The notes beneath the pieces are model-generated. The model made no database searches. It saw only the letters and a program-made list of their open reading frames with translations, and was not told the origin of the DNA. 64,000 bases of DNA from Oscillatoriales cyanobacterium. GTDB taxonomy: Bacteria > Cyanobacteriota > Cyanobacteriia > Cyanobacteriales > Microcoleaceae. The stretch covers positions 295,336 through 359,335 of the forward strand of contig RDXX01000011.1 of NCBI GenBank assembly GCA_004292955.1, given 5' to 3'. This document shows positions 23,884-32,910 of this stretch, piece by piece (positions within the stretch are counted from its first letter, which is position 1; every line of letters starts with the position of its first letter). The position numbers were made by a program, and so were the translations under genes.

Positions 23884-24273
23884 TTAAGCAGGTGGCTGAT
23901 TTCCCAGCAGGCGTTCAGCTAATTCTAAAAACTGTTCTGCCTGGGCGATTAATTCATTAGCTTCCGCTTCTGTAATCGCTGGATCGATATTATAATCGCC
24001 CTGATTTCGTTGATTTTGAGCAGAAATTAAGTAACGGTGAAATTCTACCGGAACTCTGCCTGTGCGTGCAAAATCTCTACCGAATGCAGAAATCACAGCA
24101 GCATGACTGGAGAAACTCAAACCATCGCCCAACAAGAAAGCTTCGGCAACATAAAACATAGTGTAATAAGCTCGTGACGCTGCAAAGTCAGGAAGTGCAT
24201 TAGCTGCTAACAACTTAGCTGCCCGCAAGCTTTCACTGGCTTTGGTTAAAAGAGCAATTTGTTCTGGTATCAA
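23884..24273 (-). CDS. HEPN-domain protein (UPF0332 type)
   Basis: A 129-residue HEPN protein. Characteristic stretches are LLTKASESLRAAKLLAANAL, SRAYYTMFYVAEAFLLGDGL, SFSSHAAVISAFGRDFARTG and the RNQGDYNIDP helix. HEPN proteins can act as RNases and pair with MNT nucleotidyltransferases as toxin-antitoxin modules. It overlaps the upstream nucleotidyltransferase by four bases. The RX4-6H RNase motif is not evident, so catalytic activity is doubtful. Confidence 0.87.
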   Translation of the reverse strand: MIPEQIALLTKASESLRAAKLLAANALPDFAASRAYYTMFYVAEAFLLGDGLSFSSHAAVISAFGRDFARTGRVPVEFHRYLISAQNQRNQGDYNIDPAITEAEANELIAQAEQFLELAERLLGNQPPA

Positions 24274-24590
24274 ATCGGCACTCCTTCTCTGCGAACATTT
24301 AGAAAGAAAGGACTTTTCTCTTGCTGAAAACGTGCTGCGGAGGCGAAAGCACTAGAAATTACTACAGTACGATCTAAGCACAAAGCGGCAACAAATTCAC
24401 TCGTGCGAGCGATTTCTTTGCCAGGACTAACAGGCTCGTTCAAAACAACCAAAATATCAATATCAGAATCGGGTTTGGCGTCTCCTCTGGCTTGGGAACC
24501 GTAGAGAATTAACTGCACAAGTCTGTCGCCGTACAAATCATTAAAGTAGTGGCGCAGTTCAGCTAAAATTTCGGGTAAATTCTCGTTCAT
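24270..24590 (-). CDS. MNT-type nucleotidyltransferase domain protein
   Basis: A 106-residue minimal nucleotidyltransferase. The family motif LILYGSQARGDAKPDSDIDI (GS with ARG, and the DxD metal pair) is intact. MNT proteins adenylylate the paired HEPN toxin and so neutralise it. It overlaps the HEPN gene by ATGA. The gene order MNT then HEPN is the usual one. Confidence 0.9.
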   Translation of the reverse strand: MNENLPEILAELRHYFNDLYGDRLVQLILYGSQARGDAKPDSDIDILVVLNEPVSPGKEIARTSEFVAALCLDRTVVISSAFASAARFQQEKSPFFLNVRREGVPI

Positions 24591-24722
24591 CTTGTTAGTT
24601 TATCAAGTTATATTGTCAGATTGTACTCTGATAATCTGGGCGGAATAACACCGCGACCTTATTTGTATTGTAGATGTTGGTGAAATCACGCCCCGATGAT
24701 ATTTAAACAAGTAGTTGCTTGC

Positions 24723-26090
24723 TCAACCGATAATTTTCTTAATCAAATCCAACTTACCTAGATAGGGAGCGTAGCGCCATTTTAAGTCAAGTAAAAATGA
24801 CTTTTGCAGCACGCTTTTTTGATGAGAGAAAGTATCAAAACTGGCTTTCCCGTGATAACTCCCGATGCCGCTGTCGCCAACTCCGCCAAAAGGTAAGGTT
24901 GTAACTCCGACTTGCATAACCGTGTCGTTGATGCAAACTCCACCGGAAGAAGTTTCGCGCAAAACTCGTTCTTGTTTCTCCTTGTCCTTTGAGAACAAAT
25001 ACAAAGCTAGCGGTTTGGGGCGGGCGTTGATTTGGGCGATCGCCTCTGAGAGCTTTTCATACTCCAAAACTGGCAAAATCGGGCCAAAAATCTCATCCTG
25101 CATCACCGGCGAATCCCAGGAAACCTTATCAATTACCGTCGGCGCAATATATTTATCTTCGGCGTTAGTTTGGCCGCCCGCGACAATTTCACCATCTTTG
25201 ATAAACTCTGCCAAACGTCCTAAATGATGCTGATTGATAATTCGCGAATAGTCGGGACTTTTCTGCGGATCGTCGCCGTAAAATTCGTGAATAGATGTTT
25301 TGATTGCTTGCATCAAAGCGGGTTTAACTTTTTTGTCAACTAACAGGTAATCTGGAGCAATACAAGTTTGACCGGCATTGATAAATTTGCCCCACGCAAT
25401 GCGTCTTGCAGTATATTCAACTTGAATGTCTGAGTCTACAATGCAAGGACTTTTGCCACCCAATTCTAATGTGACAGGTGTGAGGTGTTTGGCGGCGGCT
25501 TCCATGACTACTTTACCGATTTTTGTGCCTCCGGTAAAGAAGATGTGGTCGAATTTTTCGGCTAATAATTGTTGGCTGATTTCAACTCCTCCTTCGATGG
25601 CTGCGATGTAGGCGGGATCGAAGGCTGTGAGAATCATATCCGCGACAACTTTCGACGTGTGCGAGGCGATTTCTGAGGGTTTGAGGATGGCGCAGTTGCC
25701 GGCGGCGATCGCCCCGACTAAAGGTGATATCATGAGCTGAAACGGGTAATTCCAAGGCCCGATGATTAAAACGACGCCCAAAGGTTCCGGGTAAATCCGG
25801 GCTGAGGCGGGGAATTGATCGATCGGTGTTGGCACTTTTTTGGGCTTGGCCCACGATTCAACGTTTTTGATGGCATAATTAACTTCTGCGAGCGCAGCAA
25901 TTTCAAAATAAGCCTCATACTCCGGCCTGTTCAAATCAGCCTTGACAGCATCCACAATCCGTGATTGATTGGAGACGATCACACTTTTGAGATTTTTGAG
26001 TTGTTCGATCCGAAAATCCACATCTTTAGTTTTCCCAGTAGCAAAAAATTGTCGCTGCTCCCGGATCGTATCGCTGACACTCAATAGCAT
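24723..26090 (-). CDS. Aldehyde dehydrogenase family protein (ALDH3 type)
   Basis: A 455-residue NAD(P)-dependent aldehyde dehydrogenase, shorter than the ~490-residue classes and like ALDH3. Key residues: Asn114 in GPWNYPF, Glu209 in VTLELGGKSP and the nucleophile Cys243 in NAGQTCIAPDY. FTGGTKIGK is the cofactor-binding loop, and FGPILPVLEY and FGGVGDSGIG close the fold. A C-terminal hydrophobic/basic tail (KSFLLDLKWRYAPYLGKLDL) could contact membranes. Cyanobacterial relatives oxidise aliphatic or apocarotenal aldehydes; the substrate here is not known. It is divergent from the osmolyte-binding gene, 42 bp apart. Confidence 0.93.
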   Translation of the reverse strand: MLLSVSDTIREQRQFFATGKTKDVDFRIEQLKNLKSVIVSNQSRIVDAVKADLNRPEYEAYFEIAALAEVNYAIKNVESWAKPKKVPTPIDQFPASARIYPEPLGVVLIIGPWNYPFQLMISPLVGAIAAGNCAILKPSEIASHTSKVVADMILTAFDPAYIAAIEGGVEISQQLLAEKFDHIFFTGGTKIGKVVMEAAAKHLTPVTLELGGKSPCIVDSDIQVEYTARRIAWGKFINAGQTCIAPDYLLVDKKVKPALMQAIKTSIHEFYGDDPQKSPDYSRIINQHHLGRLAEFIKDGEIVAGGQTNAEDKYIAPTVIDKVSWDSPVMQDEIFGPILPVLEYEKLSEAIAQINARPKPLALYLFSKDKEKQERVLRETSSGGVCINDTVMQVGVTTLPFGGVGDSGIGSYHGKASFDTFSHQKSVLQKSFLLDLKWRYAPYLGKLDLIKKIIG

Positions 26091-26132
26091 ATTTTCTCCT
26101 GTATCTATCTACATAAATGTTACAATAAAAAA

Positions 26133-27053
26133 ATGAAAATATCAAAAATCAATTTTTTATCTTCCTGTTTATCATTGCTTTGCTTGTTCGCAGTTACAAG
26201 CTGCAATTCGAGTTCTCAAAAACAAGTTGTTATTTGCTCAAAAGACTTTAGCGAACAAGTCATCCTTGCAGAAATTTTAGCACAGCACATCGAAGCCAAA
26301 ACAGATATTAAAGTAGAACGCGAACTCAACCTCGGAGGCTCGCTTTGCCATCAATCCCTAACAGCAGGAAAAATTGACTTGTACGTCGAATATACGGGTA
26401 CAGGTTTTACCAACATTCTCAAACAAAAGCCGATTTCTGACCCCAAAAAAGTCCTCGCCTACCTCAAACAAGAATATCCCAAACAGTTTAAAGCCGAATG
26501 GACTGAACCCCTGGGATTTAATAACAGTTTTGCGATTATTTTGCGGGGAGACGATGCCAAAAAACTTAACTTGCAAAATCTCTCGCAATTGGGTAAAGCT
26601 GCACCAAAATTGCGCGCTGGTTTCGGGCCGGAATTCAAAGATAGAGAAGATGGATTTCCCGGATTGGCTAAAACTTACGGGATTAGATTTGCGGAAGAAC
26701 CGAAGGAGTTGCTGTTAGGATTGCTTTATCAAGCACTGCAACAAAAAGAAGTAGATGTGATTGCTGGAGGCACAACCGATGGTTTGATTCAAAGTTTGGG
26801 TTTGGTAGTGCTCAAAGATGATAAGAACTATTTCCCGCCCTATGAAGCTGTGCCGGTTGTGCGATCGCAAATTTTGGAAAAATATCCCGAATTGCGTCCA
26901 GTGCTCGCAGAGTTGGGCGGCAAAATCTCCGAGGAAGATATGCGCCAACTCAACTATCAAGTTGATGGGAAACAGCAGGATGCCGCACAATTAGCGCGGC
27001 AGTTTTTGCAGCAAAAATTGGGTGAGTCCAAGCCTGCAACTCCGGCGAAATAA
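26133..27053 (+). CDS. OpuC/OsmF-type substrate-binding lipoprotein
   Basis: A 306-residue periplasmic binding protein of the quaternary-amine family (glycine betaine, choline). The lipoprotein signal ends with AVTSC, so Cys24 would be lipidated. The mature protein begins VVICSKDFSEQVILAEILAQ and contains LNLGGSLCHQSLTAGKIDLY, VEYTGTG and ADRLLLGLLYQ-like segments (PKELLLGLLYQALQQKEVDV). No permease or ATPase is adjacent, so it would work with a transporter encoded elsewhere or be a solitary receptor. The C-terminal tail is Lys/Pro/Ala-rich. Confidence 0.9.
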   Translation: MKISKINFLSSCLSLLCLFAVTSCNSSSQKQVVICSKDFSEQVILAEILAQHIEAKTDIKVERELNLGGSLCHQSLTAGKIDLYVEYTGTGFTNILKQKPISDPKKVLAYLKQEYPKQFKAEWTEPLGFNNSFAIILRGDDAKKLNLQNLSQLGKAAPKLRAGFGPEFKDREDGFPGLAKTYGIRFAEEPKELLLGLLYQALQQKEVDVIAGGTTDGLIQSLGLVVLKDDKNYFPPYEAVPVVRSQILEKYPELRPVLAELGGKISEEDMRQLNYQVDGKQQDAAQLARQFLQQKLGESKPATPAK

Positions 27054-27483
27054 AGGCACGAATTATGCAAAAAATGGTTGGATATCATGTCGAGCAAAAT
27101 ATCAACTATAGGTTTGTAGTGAGAACTTTAGTCCTTCTTTTTGCGGACTAAAGTCCTCACTACAAACCTACAATCGGGTGCGTCTCGAAGAAGACCGGGC
27201 GAATAGAATTCGCGTCTATACAAGCAAAACCTGCCTCCGCAGGTTGAAGAACGAACGGTTAAAATTATGTGATCTTCTTCAGAAGACCGGGCGAATAGAA
27301 TTCGCGTCTATACAGACAAAACCTGCCTTCGCAGGTTGAAGAAGGAACGGTTAAAATTATGTGATCTTCTTCAGTCCGCGGAGGCGGACTTTGTTTGTGT
27401 GCCCGTAAACTCCGCGGTTTTAACCGCCGTCTTTCTTCATTTTTTCTAAACCTGGTTTCAACCGCCGTCTTTCTTAAGTTCCT
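27054..27483. repeat. Spacer with inverted repeat and 92-bp tandem duplication
   Basis: Between the lipoprotein gene and relA. An inverted repeat at 27112-27167 has arms with a tttgtagtgag and ctcactacaaa core and may act as a terminator. Then a 92-bp unit is tandemly duplicated at 27189-27280 and 27281-27372; it carries agaagaccgggcgaatag, gaattcgcgtctatac and a cctgc-gcagg hairpin. The element recurs at about 36280-36345. A short tgcggag palindrome follows. No gene is seen. Confidence 0.85.
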
Positions 27484-29757
27484 TCACTCAGCTTCACTCA
27501 GCCTCCGCAAATTCAAAATATCGCTCATATTTTTAATCTGCATACAAGTCCGCTCGAACTGTTCTTTATCCTGGATATCCATGCACAAGTCAATTAATGC
27601 CGGCAATCCTGGATATGTTTTGACTTGAGCGCTGCGGACGTTCACTTTGTTGTCTTTTAAATGCGATAATACATCATTGAGAACTCCCACTCGATCGAGC
27701 GCTTCGACTTGAATGTTAACCGGATAAGTATTGGGGCGAGATTCATTGCGGTTGGTGGAATTCCAACTCACAGGAACTAATCTATCACCCGGTACACTCT
27801 CAACATTTGAACAGCCTTGTCGGTGAATCGAAATTCCTCGGATGCGAGTCACTACTCCAATAATTGATTCGCCGGGAATCGGACAGCAACAGCCGGCTAA
27901 ATGATACAGCAATCCTTCTACACCTGCGATCGGCGATTTGCTCGGAGATGAACTCGGTACGGGTTTGGGTGCGGCTGATGCAGGTATTTGTACTGGCGAT
28001 TCCTGGATTCCTGCGGGTGCAGCTTCTATTTTTTGCTGCACTTTGACTAAATCTCGCAGTCGGTTGACTACGAGATTTAGGGTGACTTCGCCGTAGCCCA
28101 ACCCGGCGATTAAATCTTCGACGCTGTGGTAGTTGCAGCGCTGAGCTACTGATTGCATGGGTTCAGATTTCAGCAAGGATTCTAAGCCGTTTTTACCTAA
28201 TTCTTTTTCCAGCAATTCCCGCCCGCGAGCGAGATTTTCATCTCGGTGCGATCGCTTTAACCACTGGCGAATTCGGTTTTTTGCTCCGTTTGTCTTGACA
28301 AAATTCAGCCAATCGGAGCTGGGATGGCCGTTTTTTTGATTCAAGATTTCTACAATGTCGCCATTCTTTAAAACCTTGTCTAGTGTCACCATCCGCCCGT
28401 TGACTCTGGCGCCGGTGCAGCGATTGCCTATTTCTGTGTGAATGCGGTAAGCAAAATCTACGGGTGTCGATCCGCTGTTGAGGGCAATTACGTCTCCGTT
28501 TGGAGTGAAAACGTAGATATCTTCGTCGAATAAGTTGTCTTTAATGCTTTGTAAATATTCGCGATCGTCTTTGAGATCGGTTTGCCATTCTAGCAGTTGT
28601 CGCAGCCAGGTAAATTTTTCGTCGTCGCCGGTTACTGTGGTATTGGAACCGCCGGTTTCTTTGTATTTCCAGTGGGCTGCTATGCCGTATTCGGCAATGT
28701 GGTGCATTGCTACGGTGCGAATTTGGACTTCGATGGGGCGGCCGCTGGTGCCGATGACTCCGGTGTGCAACGATTGATAGCGGTTGGCTTTTGGTAAACC
28801 AATATAGTCTTTGAAGCGGCCGGGAATCGGGCGGAATGAATCGTGGACGATCGCCAATGCGCGATAACAGTCATCATTGCTTTCTACTATGATCCGCACC
28901 GCAGCAATATCGTAGACTTGGTTAAAGCCTTTTTGCCGGCGCTGCATCTTCCCATAAATCCCGTACAAATGTTTGGGACGGCCGCTGACTTCATAGCATT
29001 TAATGCCTAAATTGTCAAGCCTTTCTCGCAAACAATCTGTGACTTCTGCAAGTTGGGTTTCTCGATCGCCCCGCTTCACCGCCACCAAGTCCTGAATTTC
29101 GCGGTAAGCTTCCGGTTCCAGGTATTTAAAGGCTAAATCTTCCAATTCCCACTTAAAGCGCCCGATACCCAAACGGTTCGCCAGGGGAGCAAAAATCTCT
29201 CGGGTTTCTAGGGCAATGGTGCGCTGCTTTTCTTCGGACAAATGCTCCAAAGTCCTCATATTGTGCAGCCTATCTGCGAGTTTGACGACAATCACGCGAA
29301 TATCTTTAGCCATTGCTAGGAACATTCGGCGGAAATTTTCGGCAAGGCGCTCTGTTTTGCTGGAAAAATTAAACTTAGAAAGCTTGGTGACTCCTTCGAC
29401 TAACTGTCGCACTTCTGCCCCAAACCGCTGTTCTATTTCTTCGAGAGTAATATCTGTATCTTCCACAATGTCATGGAGGAAACCAGCAGCAATCATAGCG
29501 CTGTTTCCGCCCATATATCGGAGTATTCCAGCTACAGCTACGGGATGGCAAATATAAGGTTCTCCCGATTTGCGGTACTGTCCTTCGTGCAAGTCGCGGG
29601 CAAATTCAAAGGCCCGACAAATTAAGCCGTTGTCCGTCGTACAATTCGGATTTGGGGCTTCGTCAGGTTGCGATCGAGCATTCAGACATTCTTGCAGCCA
29701 GTCGGGAACTATGCAAGGATCGATCGCATTCGAGGGAGTCAGAGTGTTTGCGTTCAT
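27484..29757 (-). CDS. Bifunctional (p)ppGpp synthetase/hydrolase
   Basis: A 757-residue RelA/SpoT-type protein. The hydrolase HD domain has HDIVEDTDI (around residues 95-103). The synthetase carries RPKHLYGIYGKMQRRQKGFN and the charged loop RFKDYIGLPKANRYQSLHT, whose RxKD type marks bifunctional enzymes. A TGS domain (DIYVFTPNGDVIALNSGSTP), a zinc-finger/conserved-Cys region (LAGCCCPIPGE) and a C-terminal ACT domain (VNIQVEALDRVGVLNDVLSH) follow. It makes and degrades the alarmone that controls the stringent response. The ATG at 29757 has AAAGG at ideal distance; an in-frame GTG lies 9 bp upstream. Confidence 0.96.
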   Translation of the reverse strand: MNANTLTPSNAIDPCIVPDWLQECLNARSQPDEAPNPNCTTDNGLICRAFEFARDLHEGQYRKSGEPYICHPVAVAGILRYMGGNSAMIAAGFLHDIVEDTDITLEEIEQRFGAEVRQLVEGVTKLSKFNFSSKTERLAENFRRMFLAMAKDIRVIVVKLADRLHNMRTLEHLSEEKQRTIALETREIFAPLANRLGIGRFKWELEDLAFKYLEPEAYREIQDLVAVKRGDRETQLAEVTDCLRERLDNLGIKCYEVSGRPKHLYGIYGKMQRRQKGFNQVYDIAAVRIIVESNDDCYRALAIVHDSFRPIPGRFKDYIGLPKANRYQSLHTGVIGTSGRPIEVQIRTVAMHHIAEYGIAAHWKYKETGGSNTTVTGDDEKFTWLRQLLEWQTDLKDDREYLQSIKDNLFDEDIYVFTPNGDVIALNSGSTPVDFAYRIHTEIGNRCTGARVNGRMVTLDKVLKNGDIVEILNQKNGHPSSDWLNFVKTNGAKNRIRQWLKRSHRDENLARGRELLEKELGKNGLESLLKSEPMQSVAQRCNYHSVEDLIAGLGYGEVTLNLVVNRLRDLVKVQQKIEAAPAGIQESPVQIPASAAPKPVPSSSPSKSPIAGVEGLLYHLAGCCCPIPGESIIGVVTRIRGISIHRQGCSNVESVPGDRLVPVSWNSTNRNESRPNTYPVNIQVEALDRVGVLNDVLSHLKDNKVNVRSAQVKTYPGLPALIDLCMDIQDKEQFERTCMQIKNMSDILNLRRLSEAE

Positions 29758-30329
29758 GGGGTACACCTTTAAAAATTAGAAATACAAATGGTTAAATGCC
29801 AGTTTTCGGTTGAATTGCCGAAATTATGTGTTTAGTTATACTAAACTAATTGAATGCCACAATTTGCAATTCAAAAAAATAGTCAATTTTTCTGTTAACT
29901 ATACCTATCTAATTGCGAGTCGCCCCCCCTCGCAGGTAGGAAAATATAGTGACTCCACTGCCGCCACTGCGGTCGATCGATCGGGTAAAATGGGGATATT
30001 TTGGCGGTAGCAGTGGAGGTCAGTCGATTTGAGATTTGAGATTTGAGATTTGACTCGACAGATGAATCTGGAACTAGGGTCTAAAATTTGAAGATATCCA
30101 CTCTAGCGAGCATTAGGACACTGTACCTGTTTTTGGTGGAGCGGGCGATCGGCATTTACAGGCAACGCTAAACTCAAAGCAGAAGCCAGAGCGATCGAGT
30201 CACGCCCCCAGTGATGAAATTTTCTCAAAAAACAGGGAATTGCTGCAAAAAGGCACGGCTTTCCTTCATCTGAGCCAACCTTAAGCAAGAATCTACTTTG
30301 ATTATAAATATAAATTTGTTCACAAAATC
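29758..30329. repeat. relA-patD spacer with heptamers
   Basis: A 572-bp gap without a gene. A module at about 30017-30100, with gatttgagatttgag heptamers, actcgacagatgaa and gtctaaaatttga, recurs at 37631-37725. Other parts are AT-rich or show no structure I can support. A short stretch just before patD (29990-30030) carries cgatcgatcgg. Confidence 0.6.
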
Positions 30330-30728
30330 ATGATATTGTCCGAAGACCGCCGCCATTGCTACGAAGAATTACAGCAAGCACTCGAACAGCTACAAAGAAC
30401 TGTTACACAGGATAAGGTCGATCGGGCAGCGCTGGCGATCGAATACAAAAAAGTGCAACAATTTTTCGGAAACCAAATTATGAGAGTCCCCAGCGCTGAG
30501 TTAGACGCCTCAGAACCCCCCCCAGAACAGTCATATTTGACGGAAATTCACAAGCAACTGCGGTTATTGGGAACAGATGTCACGTTTTTGCAAGTAGCGA
30601 AGCAGCCAGCAACAGCATCCGCAAGGCAAACTGCGACGGCGGAGCGACTTAACACGCTAATTGGCTACTGCGGCGCGGTGCTCCAAAAAAATTCTGGTGC
30701 GCCCGGGCCCGTCGAGATGCAAAATTAA
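30330..30728 (+). CDS. PatD-type protein
   Basis: A 132-residue helical protein matching the PatD family (heterocyst frequency control in Anabaena, where it affects FtsZ and cell pattern). Recognisable blocks are YKKVQQFFGNQIMRVPSAEL, YLTEIHKQLRLLGTDVTFLQ, then VAKQPATASARQTATAERLN and TLIGYCGAVLQK. Nothing in the window indicates that this organism makes heterocysts, so a cell-division-related role is more likely here. No ribosome-binding site is obvious before the ATG. Confidence 0.8.
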   Translation: MILSEDRRHCYEELQQALEQLQRTVTQDKVDRAALAIEYKKVQQFFGNQIMRVPSAELDASEPPPEQSYLTEIHKQLRLLGTDVTFLQVAKQPATASARQTATAERLNTLIGYCGAVLQKNSGAPGPVEMQN

Positions 30729-30820
30729 TAACTGTTTTCGTATAGTAAACGATTTCTTGTAAATTCCTTGAAGATAGCGGTAGACATTGATAGTATGTAA
30801 TCAATAAAAAACCACCGTGT

Positions 30821-32275
30821 ATGACGAATTCCAATACATTGGATACGGACTCAACTTCACACGCAAAGAAATTCTTGCCTTTTTGGGACAAGTCATGTCA
30901 GGAGATATCGAGACAGTTGTGGTCGTCGATCGCTTTGACCTACTCGCGCCCAGGAGTTGACAGATCCATATTATCAAGTGGATCTGTCAACAGCAAAATT
31001 GCTAACTCCTGGTTCTGTGCCGAACAGACTTATCTCCCCAACCAGAAATGGTTGAAGATATCCTATGAATCATCCAGGCTGACGATTGCGGACTCTACTC
31101 CCAGCGTCAAGACAAATCTACTATCCAAAAAGATCAGAGTCTACCCGGAAACAAAACTAGCTCAGAAATGGCGGACATGGATAGCCGCAAGCAGATGGTG
31201 TTACAATCAAGCAATTGCCATTCTCAAAAATGAAAAAATCGGTAAATATGAATTGCGTAAACGCATCATGGATTCAGCACCTGAATGGGTGTCTCAACAG
31301 CCATACAACCCGCGTCAACTAGCAGTATTTCAAGCCTGCGAAGCACACAAAGCAGCTTGTAAATCCCAAGGTACAGCCAAGTTTAGAAGTTGTCAAGAAC
31401 CAACTCAAACTATTAGGTTTCAAACAGCGAACTGGAAATCAAACACATTCTATCCGCGCGAAACCAAAGGCTTGTCTTTTAAAGCGTCTGAAGCAATAGT
31501 GGAGGTAATGCAACACGAACCAACCCTTAGTATTATCAACGATCAATGGTTTATCTGCTATGCGGTTGACACTGTTGCACCGCCTCCGACTCAATCCGAA
31601 TTAGCGATTGCCTTAGACCCGGGAATCAGAACATTTATGACAGGATTTGACGGTCATAATATACTGAAATTAGGCAAAAGTGATATCGGTCGCATTTATC
31701 GGTTAGCCAGACATTTAGACAAGTTAATGTCTCGGCTCGGAAAAAGCAAAGGTAGTCAGTTTAAGCGGCTGCGGTATCGATTGAGAAAAGTAGCAGCAAG
31801 GATTCGTGTTAAGATTAAGAACTTAGTTTCGGAATTGCACAATAAGGCGGCTAATTACCTAGTTAGCAAGTATAAGTTAATTTTCTTGCCAACATTTGAA
31901 ACGCAGCAAATGGTAAAAAAGGGTAAGCGAAAACTTGCCACGAAGACAGCTAGAGCGATGGTGACTTTGAGTCATTATCGTTTTAAACAAACGTTGAAGC
32001 ATCAAGCATCCAAGTACGGTTGTGTTGTAGTAGACGTGACAGAAGAGTACACCAGTAAGACTTGTTCAAAATGCGGTCATATCCATAGCAAGTTGGGCGG
32101 CTTAAAAACGTTTAAATGTCCCGAATGCGGACACACTCTGGACAGGGATTTAAACGGCGCTTTCAATATTCTGTTGAAAGCTTTGAGGGATACCTCCATG
32201 TCTGGTAAGCTGCAAGCTTTCCAGATTATGCCATACACAGTAGATTTGGGTGGATTCCTAGATTTACCGGGTTAA
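30821..32275 (+). CDS. tnpB: TnpB, RNA-guided endonuclease of IS200/IS605-IS1341 type
   Basis: A 484-residue TnpB. The RuvC residues are all present: Asp266 (LAIALDPGIR), Glu409 (VTEEYTSKTC) and Asp443 (LDRDLNGAFN). The zinc finger is CSKCGH with CPECGH. The N-terminal 100 residues precede the usual KKIRVYPETKLAQKWRTW start and have a FWDKSCQEISRQLW element I associate with some cyanobacterial TnpBs. A perfect 12-bp inverted repeat with a 10-nt loop (30957-30990) lies inside this N-terminal part. There is no tnpA nearby, so it is a solitary, probably non-autonomous element. The C-terminus and the downstream ~50 bp should contain the omega RNA, but I cannot identify it. Confidence 0.93.
   Translation: MTNSNTLDTDSTSHAKKFLPFWDKSCQEISRQLWSSIALTYSRPGVDRSILSSGSVNSKIANSWFCAEQTYLPNQKWLKISYESSRLTIADSTPSVKTNLLSKKIRVYPETKLAQKWRTWIAASRWCYNQAIAILKNEKIGKYELRKRIMDSAPEWVSQQPYNPRQLAVFQACEAHKAACKSQGTAKFRSCQEPTQTIRFQTANWKSNTFYPRETKGLSFKASEAIVEVMQHEPTLSIINDQWFICYAVDTVAPPPTQSELAIALDPGIRTFMTGFDGHNILKLGKSDIGRIYRLARHLDKLMSRLGKSKGSQFKRLRYRLRKVAARIRVKIKNLVSELHNKAANYLVSKYKLIFLPTFETQQMVKKGKRKLATKTARAMVTLSHYRFKQTLKHQASKYGCVVVDVTEEYTSKTCSKCGHIHSKLGGLKTFKCPECGHTLDRDLNGAFNILLKALRDTSMSGKLQAFQIMPYTVDLGGFLDLPG
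30957..30990. repeat. Perfect hairpin inside tnpB
   Basis: Arms ttgacagatcca and tggatctgtcaa pair perfectly over 12 bp, with loop tattatcaag (30969-30978). It falls in the coding sequence near residues 46-57 of TnpB. A caggag before it (30951-30956) echoes the ctcctg that follows at about 31007-31012. Confidence 0.85.
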
Positions 32276-32325
32276 ATGTATCTGAATTAACAGGGAATAT
32301 AGATAAGGCAAGGAGAAATAAAGCG

Positions 32326-32910
32326 GTGGAATGTCCAAAATGCAAGCATCCCAACTTAGACGGTGGCACCTTAGCCGGCAGTATGTCGGTGCAGTGGTGT
32401 CCCAACTGTTACGGTATCTGGATTCCGGGCAAAGAATACGAAGCTTGGCAGAAAGAACACAGCCTCTGGTACAACAAATCCGAGAAGCCTCAGCCGACTG
32501 GCACTCTCGGCATAGAATTCACGCCGTCTCCCTACGACAGCAAAGCAGCACTGTGTCCCGAAGACGGTCACTATCTGTCGCGGGCAAAGGTTCCGTTTAG
32601 CAGAGTGCCCTTTTACATAGAGCGCTGTATGCTGTGCGGAGGAATTTGGTGCGATAACGGCGAGTGGGATATTCTCGAAAGTCTGGGATTCCACACCGAG
32701 ATTGACAAGATGTTTTCTCCCAACTGGCAAGCTAAGGCCCGCGTGCAAGAACTCGCTGCTCGGGAACGTCAGGTGCTGACTGAGAAGCTGGGCCCGGATA
32801 TCGCCGGATATGTGTTGGAACTAGCGGAAGTTTTAGCAGACCATCCCCATGCTGATTGTGCGGCTACTTACATATTGCGGAGAGCTGAGTTGAAACGAAA
32901 GGAAATTTAG
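32326..32910 (+). CDS. TFIIB-type zinc ribbon protein
   Basis: A 194-residue protein with two zinc-ribbon-like units. The first is [18 protein letters not shown] followed by [12 protein letters not shown], the second is [17 protein letters not shown] followed by [20 protein letters not shown]. The remaining 75 residues form a helical C-terminal domain ([20 protein letters not shown], then [20 protein letters not shown]). Such zf-TFIIB proteins are common in cyanobacteria but of unknown function. The start is GTG at 32326, with AGGAG upstream. Confidence 0.8.
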   Translation: MECPKCKHPNLDGGTLAGSMSVQWCPNCYGIWIPGKEYEAWQKEHSLWYNKSEKPQPTGTLGIEFTPSPYDSKAALCPEDGHYLSRAKVPFSRVPFYIERCMLCGGIWCDNGEWDILESLGFHTEIDKMFSPNWQAKARVQELAARERQVLTEKLGPDIAGYVLELAEVLADHPHADCAATYILRRAELKRKEI

